This document shows, piece by piece, positions 12,454-24,686 of a DNA stretch of 64,000 bases. The notes under the pieces are model-generated. The model had not been told where the DNA came from and did no database searches. It saw only the letters and a list, made by a program, of their open reading frames with translations. The stretch comes from Zygnema cylindricum (lineage: Eukaryota > Streptophyta > Zygnematophyceae > Zygnematales > Zygnemataceae): the NCBI GenBank assembly GCA_037447655.1, contig JBBHKE010000354.1, positions 248,001 to 312,000 on the forward strand, in the 5' to 3' direction. Position 1 is the stretch's first letter; each line of letters starts with the position of its first letter. Both the position numbers and the translations under genes were made by a program.

Positions 12454-14280
12454 ATTATAAGTAGAAGTTACACCTAATGTTGCAGCAGCTATCAAAGTTC
12501 TAAGTAGAAGTCTGCAGAATCGTAAAATCGCAAATTGGGAAGCAACAAAAAGGGTTATGAGATATCTTGCAGGTACTCGAAATCTTAAGCTTATACTTGG
12601 AGGAGGAGAAGAAGTGAAAATACAGACGTGGAGCAACGCTAGCAATGGGAACATGCCAACCCAAAAATCTACAACCGATTTTATGCTGAAGATTCGAGAT
12701 GGAAATTATGTTGTCCATAGCCTATTTCAACCATGGATTACTCACGGAATACACCAATAGATTACCCCAAAACAGCTGTGTTTCAGACAGCATAGATTAC
12801 TCCACATTAAACCAAATTACCTCAAACTACACCAATATGCATTATACCATACACAATGTAAACTCTCAAAGTTACAGCCAAATCCACCAAGGAATCTAGA
12901 AGATATAAGCGCAAGAGTTTCCCAAAAACAGCTGACAGCTTCTCAAACTAGCTAGGTAGACTTGCCACAAAAATCTACAGAATTTACAAAACTGAATGAA
13001 ACTACATACACGAATATTTTGTAGGTCAAAAAATATCTCTACAAAGTTTCATACAAGAACATAAATCAGGGTAATCACACCATGAGGTCAAAGTTGCAGA
13101 AAAACATTCTGCCATTACTTTGATAAACTTGACTGTGATACTAAAATAAACTAAGTCCTACAAGTTTATACTCAGGTTCACTACTAAATGTACGGAGGCA
13201 TACCAGCCGTACGTAATTTACCATCACCCTAAATTATTGTGAGTATACTCGAATAGTTCAAGGTATGTCAAAATAAATGGATCTACTCTAATGACTAATT
13301 CACAAAAAGACAAATCAATGTTAAATCAAATATTTACACCGACACCGCCGTAAAATCCGCGTACTAGATGACAGCTTGCTTAGTCACCTGTAGATAAAAC
13401 CACGTAGTGAACCGACATACCATAGTACGATCCACTTGATAACACGTCATCAAAATTGTGGTCCTTTAAAAAATATCGGCAGACACCGTCCACCCTCCAA
13501 ATGTACCACGAACCACTTGCCGAAATTAAACCGTACCTTTATAATCTTTTCCGTACTAAACCTTCAACCTTTGTAATAAATGTATCTGTCGCAAATAAAG
13601 TACACTTGTCCAAATAAGGCGCTCCGTACTGGCGGCGTACATTTACAATATTTCGTACATTTCACATCGGATCGCTTCACGATCCGCCGTCCATTTGCAA
13701 TCGTTTTCCCAACCACTCAATTACTCCCTCACGTCCCTTTAATTCCAAACGTGCAATTACTCCCCAATCCGCAAATCCATTCAAACCTCCATTTGTACCA
13801 CCACATTATTTCTGGAAATAATCTACGCACAGAACGTCGCATGCGCACAAAATGTGGCGTACGCACGAAACTAACATTTCAAAAAACAACAACTTACTAT
13901 TGGAGCAGCAATCTACAAAAGGTTACAACTCGATCTACAATAGAGTCGAATATATAGCAACAGCTTCGGCCATCACGGAGCTTTTATGGGTGAAGCCTAT
14001 TTTAGAAGAACTTGGCTATATGCAAACAAGTCCTCAAGGTATTTGCTGTGATAAGAAAGCAGCCATTGCAATTGCCTTTAACCCTAGCCATCACTTTAAG
14101 AGCAAACACATGGATATAAGATTTCACTTTTTTTGAGAAAATATGCATGCAAAGTCATTAAATTGACTTATTTACCAGAGAAGAAGATGGTGGTTGGCAT
14201 GTTAACTAAAGCCCTTCCTGCTCCTAACTTTCAGTTTTGCAAAGAGGCTACTGGTTCGAGTGAGTAAATGAGTCCAAAGA
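12454..14280 (+). pseudogene. Copia-C RNase H fragment, split by a solo LTR
   Basis: The pieces 12454-12708 and 13892-14270 encode the RNase H end of a copia polyprotein: MRYLAGTRNLKL, QTWSNASNGNMPTQKST, then WSSNLQKVTTRST, KAAIAIAFNPSHHFKSKH and MLTKALPAPNF, ending in a stop after TGSSE. In the second part the WCDN motif of RNase H is altered to CCDK and there is a stop after RFHF. The break coincides with the solo LTR at 12709-13891. A purine-rich tract and an LTR start follow, so this is the 3' end of a copia element, but not clearly the same one as Copia-B. Confidence 0.85.
12709..13891 (+). repeat. Solo LTR (LTR family 1), 1,183 bp
   Basis: Starts TGTTGTCCATAGCC and ends ACAACA. It interrupts the RNase H codons of Copia-C between RDGN and WSSN. 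The flanks AATTA and ACTTA look like a 5-bp target duplication with one change. There is no internal domain. Its first 450 bases recur inverted at 7010-7466. Confidence 0.82.
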
Positions 14281-14960
14281 TTTAGGGGAGTGTTGAAATA
14301 TAAATTCTTTAGTTCAGTAGACAAGGCTATAAAGGAAGATTCCAGGACTTCCAATATTTTCCATCTAAGTCAGATAGAATACTTACCTTTGATAGTGTGA
14401 CAGTAGTCGATAGACAATAGAGTGTACTATACTTCTACCAATAAGGACATGCGTCAACAGTTGAAGATGATGCAGGTATTCCGGAGTGGCGCCGACACCC
14501 ACATTCACACGTCACAAATCATACGGGCGATTTCGGTAAATCGAACGGGCGACGACTAAACTAAACATCTCAGAGAGCATTGTAAGAGATCAATAATAGA
14601 TCATTAATACAAACCAATTCGACGGACGTGATTAAAGTGGGGACCAAAATGACTAAGTGCGCCGTACGCACTCAAAATGTTTCATACCACTGATCAACAT
14701 TTATCTAGACTTTTGTGACGAATGGTGACTAAGCATCGGCAACATTAATTGTTCGGATGATATCTGTAGATATATGGAAAACAAATGGTTATCGCTTAGT
14801 GCATTAGAAAATAGTGTTAACAATCTTTAAAGAAAATCTTTTGATTTGCTAAGTTTTCCATGCTATCTCTATACAAGTATTAGTGAGCGGACAACATGAC
14901 ACTCTTTTTGGCATTTTCGTTACCACAACCGTTCATTTAATGAAGTCATTTTTAATTTCT
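14281..14960 (+). repeat. Polypurine tract and start of a third LTR type
   Basis: TTTAGGGGAG at 14281-14290 is a polypurine tract of the form seen in front of the other 3' LTRs here. The LTR starts at 14291 (TGTTGAAATATAAATTC). This is the 3' LTR of Copia-C. I could not find its end or a second copy, so the right boundary is a guess. Confidence 0.6.
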
Positions 14961-15763
14961 AGCATTGTGATTTTTTACGTATTTGCCAATAATAGACATG
15001 TACATCTTTTTACCTACCGATAATCGATATATTGGTTCGATATATCGTTGAAATAGTAATCGTGATAAATTTCCTATATATCGTAATAAATTAATGACAA
15101 ATGTCGGGTTGATAACTATTGAAGATAACTCTGTAAGCTCGTGTGTAATGGATTGTGAAAAAAATTCCAAAAGCCACCCTTCCCCCCGTCGCAATATCTT
15201 TGTACTCATTTCGTACTTTATTGGCGTACCATGATTCCGTACTTTTTGGACGACAACCACCCGCAGCTAATAAATATTGCCAATAATTTTTGCTAGTTCC
15301 AAATCCATGGATTGGCAACCCACTGTTTGATAACAAATAATATCGAGTAAGTGATCGCGATAAACAATTGCGCGATACACAACATTATTAATTTCCCTCC
15401 ATATTGCAATAGAATGTTTGTTTCATTTGTGTTGTGTTTCGAAGGCCCATTGTCGATATTCTATATGTACCGAATTTTGGCTACCAGATAATCGATATAT
15501 CGCCTCGATATATTGTGAAGCTCAATATCGGGATATTTCCCCAATATGTCGGCTCGACATGCCTATATGTTTATACTGCTTTACATCGACGCAACATTAG
15601 ATTCCAAATTCTTTCAAAACTGCGGGTGCCCCCTTCCGGAGAGGGACGACCGTACATTTTTGTACATTACTTTTGTACTACAAGTATACAGAGCCCCACC
15701 ACTCACCAATAATTATAATATATTGCTACTAGTTTTGTTGGTCTCGGAGCCTTTCAAGCCCTC
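14961..15763. other. Spacer with two clusters of palindromic TCGATATATCG motifs
   Basis: No gene is seen. Two stretches (about 14995-15110 and 15450-15560) contain a shared pattern: GATAATCGATATAT, a further CGATATAT, and then CGATAT variants. A third copy lies at 40470-40595. The motifs are self-complementary and can form short hairpins. Confidence 0.55.
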
Positions 15764-15766
15764 TAA

Positions 15767-16537
15767 GGGTATGTCCCCATGTGCATAAGGGTTTTTTTTT
15801 GTCGTTTTCCTATAAAACTTAGCACCGTACTGCCTAAGTTGCAACGGAACGATGGAATCGCAAATTTGTAGAGTACAATTTGCATCATCCTGGAACTTAA
15901 GATTCACGAAAAGTTGTCGTCTTGTGTTTTTCCACCCATTTCCACGACAAAAAACGTCATCTTCAACCTTACGTTGAAGACACATGAGCGATGTGTTTTA
16001 AAACTAGGTATTTCTGATAAACAAATTGGAATATATATTCGCACGTGCTGTGATTTTCAAAAAATTTCATACAATTTCCAAGGACAAAGAAAAGTACAGT
16101 ATTCGCTATGTTTTGTTTGTTTGCTTTGGAATACGACAAATAAAAGTACACAATTTGTTTGGTTTTGTCGGTTTTCGTCCAGTACGGATTTTTTTTTGCA
16201 GGGGTCTTCAAATTTTGATGTCATTTCACGTCGACCACATAGGAGACGCAAAGGCAAATCGCATCGCCTTCAACCGTGAAACGGCACAGGCTGGAAGGTG
16301 GTACGTTTACAATGTCACGGTAAGGCATGCGACGTCATAAGTTCCAAAAAATAACGTGCGACTACAGATTGTAGACGTTGACAACCGTCACAGGTATTAT
16401 CGACGTATACAATCGTCACAAGCGTATGTTATGATTTCGTCCTTACAGACATAGGGACACTTGAAAACCGGGTCCGGCGGATCCGCGCTAAAATACAAAG
16501 CAAGTTCGCTAAGTTACAAGTACATGGGGAAATTCCC
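15767..16537. mobile_element. Harbinger-like MITE H1, 771 bp
   Basis: Terminal inverted repeats GGGTATGTCCCCATGT and, reverse-complemented from the right end, GGGAATTTCCCCATGT. Flanked by TAA on both sides (15764-15766, 16538-16540), the 3-bp TWA duplication typical of PIF/Harbinger elements. Similar over its length to H2 at 18569-19333. No transposase is encoded. Confidence 0.85.
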
Positions 16538-16540
16538 TAA

Positions 16541-17451
16541 CCGTTAGATATCCGATGTGTTGAATATCGAGTTTATCGCGATGGTTAATTTGCCGATACA
16601 CAGCACTATTTCGTACATGGTATAGGCGACGTACTAATGCCAGACTTCCGATAGCGGTTTCATTAAATGTACGGATACGTTTCCTGATTACCGTGTCGCC
16701 CATTATGTCGTGTCGGTAAACTACTTTTTATTTGCGTGGCTCATTCTGGTTGGTAACACGTAGGTTAATTATAGATGCTTAAAATCTTGAAATATTCCGC
16801 GAAGGAAAGGTCTGAACGCAATATCTGTACTACCGGAGGTAATTTATGTACCAACGGAGGCAATACCTGTACAGGAGGTAGTATCTGTAACAGAGGAGGT
16901 GTTATCTGTACCACCGGAGGTAATTAATGTACAATATTAATGACTTGTACAGGGGCAGTGTTATGTACTATTCAAAATTTCAAAACGGAACGAACAAAAA
17001 GGCTGCGGCAACTTTGATGGTGGGAGCATGACGCGATAATTTCGGCGGATTCGCATCCCATCCTGGCGTAAGAAATAAGGCACATGCGACGTGTACGCAC
17101 ATAACCGCGCGCTCATTGTGGATTTTTTTCATTTTTCGGGCGGCCCTTTTTAACGCGACGTGGTCGAAATATTTTATTGGTCGCCCGTAGTCTATTGTCG
17201 GGATTCCAACAAGTCATTGGCTTCCATGATTACAGCTGTATCGAAACGGACGCACACTGCCAAAATAGTACTATGTTTAAAAATTGTGCCAGTTTTGTCA
17301 CCGTACGAGAAATCCTAAACTCGCGCAGCTGATTGGAGGTTCTAGATCTCCTAGATGCGAACCAGTTTTGTTTGGGTTAATTGGTTGCCACCGAAAATGT
17401 CGGGAATTCTTTCCCTGCGCACTACTAATGTACTACAGTACTGTACTGTAC
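16541..17451. repeat. Diverged H3-like sequence with a short tandem repeat and dispersed repeat
   Basis: The stretch 16690-17140 resembles the interior of MITE H3 (19837-20518): a region with TTTTTATTTGCGTGGCTCATTCT is shared, and so is the end with GATAATTTCGGC. At 16820-16930 there are about five degenerate 21-bp units of the form CTGTACCACCGGAGGTAATT; H3 keeps only about two. Next, 17165-17350 recurs inverted at 27440-27620. No gene is seen. Confidence 0.6.
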
Positions 17452-17453
17452 TA

Positions 17454-17992
17454 CACCGCCAATCGCTATTAGCGTTGTGTACGCTAATCCCGTCCCGCTT
17501 TTTTTTTGTTTAATTCTCAAATAGCGTAGTTTATTCTATTTTTTTCTTTATTCTATTTAGGGTTATATTCAGTACGTTGTCTCTTAAATAGAGTGGTGTA
17601 CGGTCAGTGTCAGACCGTACATAAATGTACCTTTTTAAGTTAAAAATTACAATAAATTAGTTTTAGTAATCGCGGACGCATGAGAATGTGCGTTCTAAAA
17701 AGGAAAAAAACCAGGTCGTAAAAAATCCCGCTCGCACATATTCGTCCGACAGCCGCGTTTCGACCGTGTGAATGTACGATTTGTGTACGATTTGTCAGAT
17801 TTTGTACGGAAACTTATATTAGTGTAAGCATGTTTGCGACCGACATTTGTTTTTTCAAAGATCCAAATTACCATAATCAAACAATTAGAATGTATGATTT
17901 TTTCCAAAATTTTCAAATTCTTAAATAGCGTACACCACGGTAATTATTTGTATACGCTAATGAAACCTACACGCTAATAGCGATTGGCGGTG
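17454..17992. mobile_element. CACCG-type MITE A1, 539 bp
   Basis: Terminal inverted repeats begin CACCGCCAATCGCTATTAGC at both ends, flanked by TA (17452-17453, 17993-17994). Inverted relative to the copy at 37741-38278, which matches it along the whole length. It sits next to a run of CAGTA/TACTG pentamers. No coding capacity. Confidence 0.88.
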
Positions 17993-18096
17993 TACTTTTC
18001 TGTAATACAGTACTTCTACTATGCAGTACTATTCCAATATTCAGCGGTGCGCTCTTAGTCTCGTATTTACGCCTTGCTGTAATCTTCCAACCAGTT

Positions 18097-19374
18097 CACC
18101 GCGAATCGTAATTAGAGTTGTGTATGCTAATTCCGTCACCCCAAATTTTGACTCTATCACCGTAAATAGAGTGCATTATTCTCAATTATTCTTCATATTA
18201 TTTAAGGTATTTTTTATTGAGCGTTAATAACTCTAATATAGTGTCGTTTTAAATAGTGTGGCGTATAGTCAGTATCTGACTGTGCAAAATTGTACTTTAT
18301 TAAGTAAAAAAGTAAAAATAATGATTTAATACAGGTCGTTATCATGTAATTGCGTTTTAACAAACCGCTTAGTGCAAACTTCATAATGACGTGAAACTGT
18401 ACGTTTTGTCAGATTCTGTACGTATCCCTAATTTACAATAGATATATTCTGCGCCCAAATTTACGCCCAAAATAAAGTTAATGATAAATTAGAGATTTTT
18501 TTTTTGAAAAGGGTTGATTACCCAAAATAGAGTTAATAACCCTAATTATTATTCTTTTCGTTTTTTAGGGTGTGTCCCCATGTGCATAAGTAAGGGATTT
18601 TTTCTGTCTTTTTCCTGTAAAACTTAGCGTCGTACTGCCTAAGTTCCAACCGACAAATTTGTAGATTACAATTTGCGTCATCCTCGAACTTAGGATGTAC
18701 GAAAAATTGTCGTCTTGTGTTTTTCGACCCACTTCGACGACAAAAAACGTCATCTTCAACCTTATCTTTAAAACACATGCGCGATGTGTTTTAAAACTAG
18801 GGATTTTATGTAAACGAATAGGAACACATATTAGCACGTGCCGTAATTTTCGAAGTATTTCACACGATTTTCAAAGTCAAAGGAAAGTACGGTAGTCGCT
18901 ATGTTTTGTCCGTTTGCATTTAATACGACAAAGAAAATTACACAATTTGTTTAGTTTTGTCGGTTTTCGTCCAGAACGGATTTTTTTTTGCAGGGGTCTC
19001 GAAATTCCGATGCCATTTCACGTCGACCGGACAGGAGACGCAAAGGCAAATTGCAACTTCTTCAACCGTGAAACGATACAGGGTGCAAGGCGGTACATCT
19101 ACAATGTCGCGGTAAGACATGCGACGTCACACAAGCAGTTCCAAAAAATAACGTTCAACAACACAGATTGTAGACGTTGACAACCGTCACAGGTACTGTC
19201 AACGTATACAATCGTCACAAACGTAACTTACGATACGTTCTTACACATAGGGACACTTAAAAAGGGGGTCCGCCAAATCAACGCTAAAATACAAAGTAAG
19301 TTCGCTAAGTTATAAGTACATGGGGACATACCCTTACTCTAGTTTTTTCTTTACTCTAATTACGATTCGCAGTG
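18097..19374. mobile_element. CACCG-type MITE B1, interrupted by Harbinger MITE H2
   Basis: The left end is CACCGCGAATCGTAATTAGA and the right end CTCTAATTACGATTCGCAGTG; TA follows on the right, and the left flank is TT. Without the nested element it is about 510 bp, matching the complete inverted copy B2 at 28911-29411. No coding capacity. Confidence 0.85.
18569..19333. mobile_element. Harbinger-like MITE H2 nested in B1, 765 bp
   Basis: Ends GGGTGTGTCCCCATGT and, inverted, GGGTATGTCCCCATGT, with TTA on both sides (18566-18568, 19334-19336). Similar to H1 over its length. It is younger than B1, which it interrupts. Confidence 0.87.
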
Positions 19375-19394
19375 TACTATAATACAAGACAGTA

Positions 19395-20630
19395 CACTGC
19401 CAATCGCTATTAGCATACTGAACACTAATTCGATCCCGCTTTTTTTTCCAAATTATTATATATCATAAATTATTCTATTTATTCCTTTACGCCATTTAGG
19501 TTTTTTTGTCCAATTAGTATAAAATCGAAAGTACGCTGTCATGTAAATAGTGTGGTATACGTTAAGTGTCAGACCGTACAAAATTGTACCTTTTTAGTGA
19601 AAAGGTATAATTAATGAGTTTTAGTAACCGCGGACGCATGAGAATATGCGCTCTAAAAAGGTGATGAAATCGGGTTGTCAAATATCACGTTCGCACATAT
19701 TCGTCCAACAACCACGTTTCGACTGTGTGAACGTACGATTTGTCTACGATTTGTCAGATTTTGTACGAGTACTTATATTAGTGTAAGCATGCTTGCAACC
19801 GATTTTTTTTTTTTTCAAAGACCCAAATTAGCATTAGGGTGGACTTCCATTAGACGTCTCAGTAATTGTATGGAATTTTTTACTAAAGAGCATGCCTTCC
19901 ATTACGTCGCGTCTATAAACCAATTTTTATTTGCATGGCTCATTCTATTTGTAACAAGTAAGTTAAAATTAGATGCTTGAAATCTTGAGAGAATCTTAAA
20001 ATGCAAAATTATGAATGTAATATCTATACTAGGGGAGGAAATATCTGCACCAGCGAGGTAATTAATGACTCGCTTAGAGGGCATTAAATGTACTACCCAA
20101 TATTTCAAACCCAACGATAAAAAGGCGGCGTCAAACTTTGATGATGGATGCGTGACGGGATAATTTCGGCAGATTCGCAGCCACCCAAGTGGAAACCACG
20201 TGGTCGTTGTGACGTGTACGCACATACGGGCGCGCTCATCGTGAATATTTTTTTCCCTTTTTTACCTGGCACATTTTTACTCTTATGTTTTTGAGAACAG
20301 TCCTCCTTGTGCACGGTTTTAGCAAACTGTAAGGTTAATGACGTGGCATCTCGGATAAAAAGTGTAATAGATCCGACGGTTTGAATTTACGCCTACAACC
20401 TTGGACATTTTTCCGTAATGATGTTTTCCTTTAGAAAAATTAAAAATGGTACGAACCTGTATGACACAGTACGACCCTTGGTAAAAAACCCCACTTTCTC
20501 GCTAATGGAATGCCACCCTTAGTAAACAATTAGAATGTATGTTTTTTTTGAAAATTTTCATATTCCTAATTAGCGTAAATCACTCTAATTATTCCTATAC
20601 GCTAAAGAACACTAATAGCGATTAGCGGTG
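19395..20630. mobile_element. CACCG-type MITE A3, interrupted by MITE H3
   Basis: Ends CACTGCCAATCGCTATTAGC and, inverted, CACCGCTAATCGCTATTAGT, with TA on both sides (19393-19394, 20631-20632). The outer parts match A1 and A2. The interior is split at 19837-20518 by H3. Confidence 0.85.
19837..20518. mobile_element. Harbinger-like MITE H3 nested in A3, 682 bp
   Basis: Ends GGGTGGACTTCCATTAGA and, inverted, GGGTGGCATTCCATTAGC, flanked by TTA on both sides (19834-19836, 20519-20521). A different end family from H1/H2 but with the same duplication length. No transposase. Confidence 0.85.
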
Positions 20631-20715
20631 TAGTAGTGCACCTGAGATCACCCGACCGTATTTCTGTCACTTTCCTTTGTCAAATGCACATCGTGCAATT
20701 TTTTATTCTTCAAGT

Positions 20716-21205
20716 ACAATGCGTATTAAATCAACAGATCCGCCCAATATTCCGTAAGTTTAAAAAACCAGACTCTGTGTAAACGTGTGATATTTCACGA
20801 GTTTAAAAACCAGATTGTGTAACCGTGTGAGCTCCTAATTGGTTCCTGTTCGGAATTGACTAGGGAAGCGACAAGGTATTCAAAGAATTGCACGGAAGCC
20901 GATTCTGATTGATATTTTAGGTCACAACTTTTTAATGACCGACACCTATACTGGACCTTCACCACTAATCGGTACAAAGCCCTGTTTTTGGTCAAAACCC
21001 TAACCCTTAGGGTTTTGTATCCATTGAAACTATTTGCGTGAAGGTTTCGCAATTTTCTGATGTGGCGATGAGTGCTCCATTCCGTGCATCATCATGTCTC
21101 TTCATTCAAAGATCGCCACGTGGCCAGTATAAACGAGAGATATTGACTCCTTGGAATAAGAAAACAATGTGAATAAACGGTTTTTACAGCCGATTTAAGC
21201 GTAGC
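20716..21205 (+). repeat. Left arm of a large inverted repeat pair
   Basis: Matches the reverse complement of 26340-26838, including the stretches GATCTGTTGATTTAATACG (seen on the other arm), GAGTGCTCCATTCCGTG and CCACGTGGC. Both arms contain a CCCTAA-like telomere-type motif. The pair encloses about 5.1 kb with the serine protease gene. Confidence 0.75.
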
Positions 21206-21239
21206 AATGTTCTTTCCATTTCACTCAAAATTTTTTGAC

Positions 21240-21580
21240 GTGGAAGGAACCCCTGTACTACATGTTCAGATTACAAAATATTACTGCCTACTCTTTCAAA
21301 TTGTTACCCATTGATGATTCAAAAAGCCATCAACGTATGTTGACACTAAGTAGAGTGAAAAGGGAAACTTAAATGAATAATTCTACGATTAAAAAATGAC
21401 AACAATGTGGAAGCTAAAAAATTGAATTGAAACGGTTTAAATCTGGAGCTGGGAATTGGATGCTTGAAGTGGATGCCTTTTTCCAGTTGTTTAAATTTTT
21501 GAAATATGCGACAGACATTTTTGACGGCGAGCTTCAAATGATTTGAAATTCTGAATTTATGTGAAGAACTCCGTGTACTA
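21240..21580 (-). repeat. ~320-bp repeat unit, inverted copy
   Basis: Reverse complement of 23850-24190. Shared anchors on the opposite strand include AATTCAGAATTTCAAA, TTAAACCGTTTCAA and TTTCCCTTTTCACTCTA. A third, partial copy lies at 24165-24380 in direct orientation to the second. Moderately diverged. Confidence 0.75.
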
Positions 21581-21599
21581 ATTTGTTACTAATCACTAA

Positions 21600-22640
21600 T
21601 CCAGTTTTACTTATTACTAATCCAATTTTCAATGTTTAACATGTAATACTTGATGTCCAATATCCATGTTCAATGTCTTATATCCAATTTTCTATCTAGT
21701 TTTGACTTCCAATGCCCATTTGCGATTACCAACGCCCAATATCCATTGTCCAATGTTTGCTGCTTAGTGTCAAACTATCATTACCCTTAATTCCACATGG
21801 AGCCAAACTAATTATTAATGTGCAATTATTTGTTAAAAATTTATAAATTATAAATATTCATCAATAAATATTAATGTGCAAAATCCACTCTTTCATCAAT
21901 GCTTCATCATTTTTGCCAATATTCTCCACCAAAAAGCTGACTATGTTAGATGTGCTTCTTCTTCTCATTCTTCTCCTTCTTCTTCTTATCTTTCTTTTCC
22001 TTCTTCACCTTCTTCTTCTTCTCCATTTTGAATATTAAACATAAATTGGATATTAAACATTGAACCTTAGACATTCGAATTACAAAATCGGACATTAAAT
22101 TTGATGTAGGACAAGGAGCATTATGCACTTATAATTAAATATTGTATATAAAATCACACATTGAATATTGAACAATTCATATTGCACAGTTATTTAATAT
22201 TAGATATAAAAATTCCACATTGGACACTGAATATTGGACAATGAAAAGTGGGCATTGGACATTGGACGTTGGCAATTGGATGTAAAATTGGATATAGGAA
22301 TTGAACATTGGACAGTGAATATTGCATATTGGAAAGTGACAACTAGACAATAAACATTAAACATTGCAAAGTGGCAGTTTGTAATTGGACATTGAACATC
22401 GGACATTGGAAATTGGTCACTGAATTGGACATTGGACGTAGGACATTGAATAAAAAAAATTGAACATTAGACAAACGATATTGGACATGGACCTTGGAAT
22501 TGCACACAAGACATTGAAGATTTCAAATTGGATTTTAATAGTGCACATTGGATGTTACCTAAGGGACATTGGACGATGTACAGTTGACATTGAAGTTGAA
22601 CACCAAACACAGACACTGGAAATTAGCCATACACATTAAA
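21600..22640. repeat. Degenerate ACATTGG repeat field that switches strand
   Basis: From about 21600 to 21790 the sequence is full of CCAATGT-type heptamers. From about 22030 to 22620 the same motif appears as ACATTGGA on the plus strand, several dozen times with many variants. A pyrimidine tract of CTTCTT units (21953-22022) lies between the two fields. No reading frame of note and no conserved protein. Confidence 0.7.
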
Positions 22641-23849
22641 CATAGACAGAGTACCTCGGCCATGAAGAAATTATTTTATCTATGATTCGTGGAAAAATGT
22701 AGTGAACATGAGAAAATATAAAGCTCACCACAATTGACCCTAGAATTTCCAAAAAAGGCATAAATGTTTGACGAATGTAAGGAAAAATGCAATTATGACT
22801 TTGAAATCAAAAACATTCTTTCAACCCCTTTTGACAAATAAGAAAATAATTGGGTATGTCATCATTGAAGTTTTTTTTTACATCATTTTCAAAGAGCAAA
22901 AACCCACTACTTTCTTTTTCTAAGTAGAAATCCTCTCATGTTTTCCCTTTTATTTGTCCTCTTCATTTTATTCAAAATGGCTTCTCTTTGTTGTTGGCGA
23001 TCTTGCTCAGATTCTAACCCTAAATCATGCTCCACGACTTCCATCTGTTATAGCTCAAATAAACTACAAAATCAGCGCTTCCACAGCACACAATTTCACT
23101 TTGAAAAATTACGATGCTAAAGGTTTTTTCAATTAAAAGTGCGAGGTTCTCGGAATTTTACAAAACGTACGAGTTCCTCGTACGCTTTACATAAATTGCG
23201 GATTTCCTGCCACGGAATCGTAGATGTTCACCTACTCGAAAAAAATGCTATAGCAGTATATGGATTTGTATGTCATGGTTTGTGCCTCAAATTAGGTGTA
23301 CTCGTAAACCATTCATCTTTATTAAAAATTGTCGTCAGCCGAAATAAATCCGTATCCTTTCCCCTCGTTTTCCGTACGTGACCCCTCGATGATTCTGAAA
23401 GCCAAGATTGCTCCCCGACTATATCCTTTTACGGGCAGCATCGCCAGCTGTCACTTTCCATATTATGTTTACTGGAAACTTCTCCGGTACCGTTCAAGGT
23501 GGTTAATATAGTACAGTTGCTTTGTACAATTTCCTGTCTATGTGAAATTGCACTATTCAACAACTATTATGCTTGCATATTTTATATTGGATTTTTCTTT
23601 CGAAATTGCACTATTCAACAACTATTATGCTTGCATATTTTATATTGGATTTTTCTTTCGAAAAGGGATCTGTATGAAAGTGCACTAGTGGGGTATTTTT
23701 CTTTTATTTTCAAGTTGATTTTTCTCTCGCCGATTCCGTTTCCGTTTGCTTGAAAACTCCTTGTATGTAACGTAATATCTTTTATAAATGGATTCAATTT
23801 TAAAAAATTAAAATCTATATGGTAGAGCTATAACTTGGTTTTTGAACAT

Positions 23850-24380
23850 GAAGTACACAAGTTTCTTTACAGAAATTCAGAATTTCAAAGGATTTGAAGC
23901 TTGCCGCCAAAGATGTCTGTCACATATTTAAAATATTTAGACAATTTGAGAATGATATCCACTTCAAGCATCGAATTCTTAGTTCCAGTTTTAAACCGTT
24001 TCAACTCATTTTTGTTACCGTCCACATTATTGTCATTGTTTAAATGTACAATTACTTATTTAAGTTTCCCTTTTCACTCTACGTAAAACGTCAACATACG
24101 TTAATAGCTTTTTGATTTGTTAATAGGTAACAATTTGGATGAGTAAGCAGTACTTTTTTGTAATCTGAACATATAGTACAGGAGTTTCTTGACAGAAATT
24201 CAGACTGTTGTGCATATTTCGAATGTGTAGACAATTTGAGAAATGTACCCCTTTCAAGCGTCGAATTACCAGCTCAAGATTTAAACCGTTTTCAAAAAAC
24301 AAAAATAGGGCTTACACAATATTGTCATTGTTATAATGTACATGTGGTCAGTTTGGTTTTCCTTTTGACTCAACAAAACA
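23850..24380 (+). repeat. ~320-bp repeat unit, tandem pair
   Basis: Two head-to-tail copies with starts about 320 bp apart (near 23842 and 24163). Both contain a GAACATxxAGTAC start, AGAAATTCAGA, AGACAATTTGAGAA, TTTAAACCGTTT and ATATTGTCATTGTT-like stretches. The first copy is also the partner of the inverted unit at 21240-21580. A ~60-bp direct duplication (CACTATTCAACAACTATTATG and what follows) lies just before, at 23550-23660. Confidence 0.72.
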
Positions 24381-24686
24381 TTCCACTTAAATATGTTTAC
24401 CATGATTTGAATTCATACATCAAAACAGTCAACTTGGACATCATTTCCCTGCGCAAATAAGTATGTCAAATAAAAGTAAAACGCGATTTCAAAATCGTAT
24501 CAAGTACACAAGGTAATGATATCTCAAAGCGCTACTGATCCTGTTCCCAAATAACTAAATATCCCAGCCCACTTTTACGAACATGAACGATTAATCACTA
24601 AACATCTGAAAAAACCCTCCCACTCTCCCTATACTCTCTCACACTTCCCAACCTCGACCTTATCCTCAATATCTCATTTCACTCTA

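Noticed and set aside
21946-22128. Small minus-strand frame with a lysine-rich end
   Set aside because: It is only the translation of the CTTCTT tract; low complexity.
22200-22640. Possible CRISPR-like array because of the regular ACATTGG repeats
   Set aside because: Repeats are degenerate with no constant spacers, and the window is eukaryotic.
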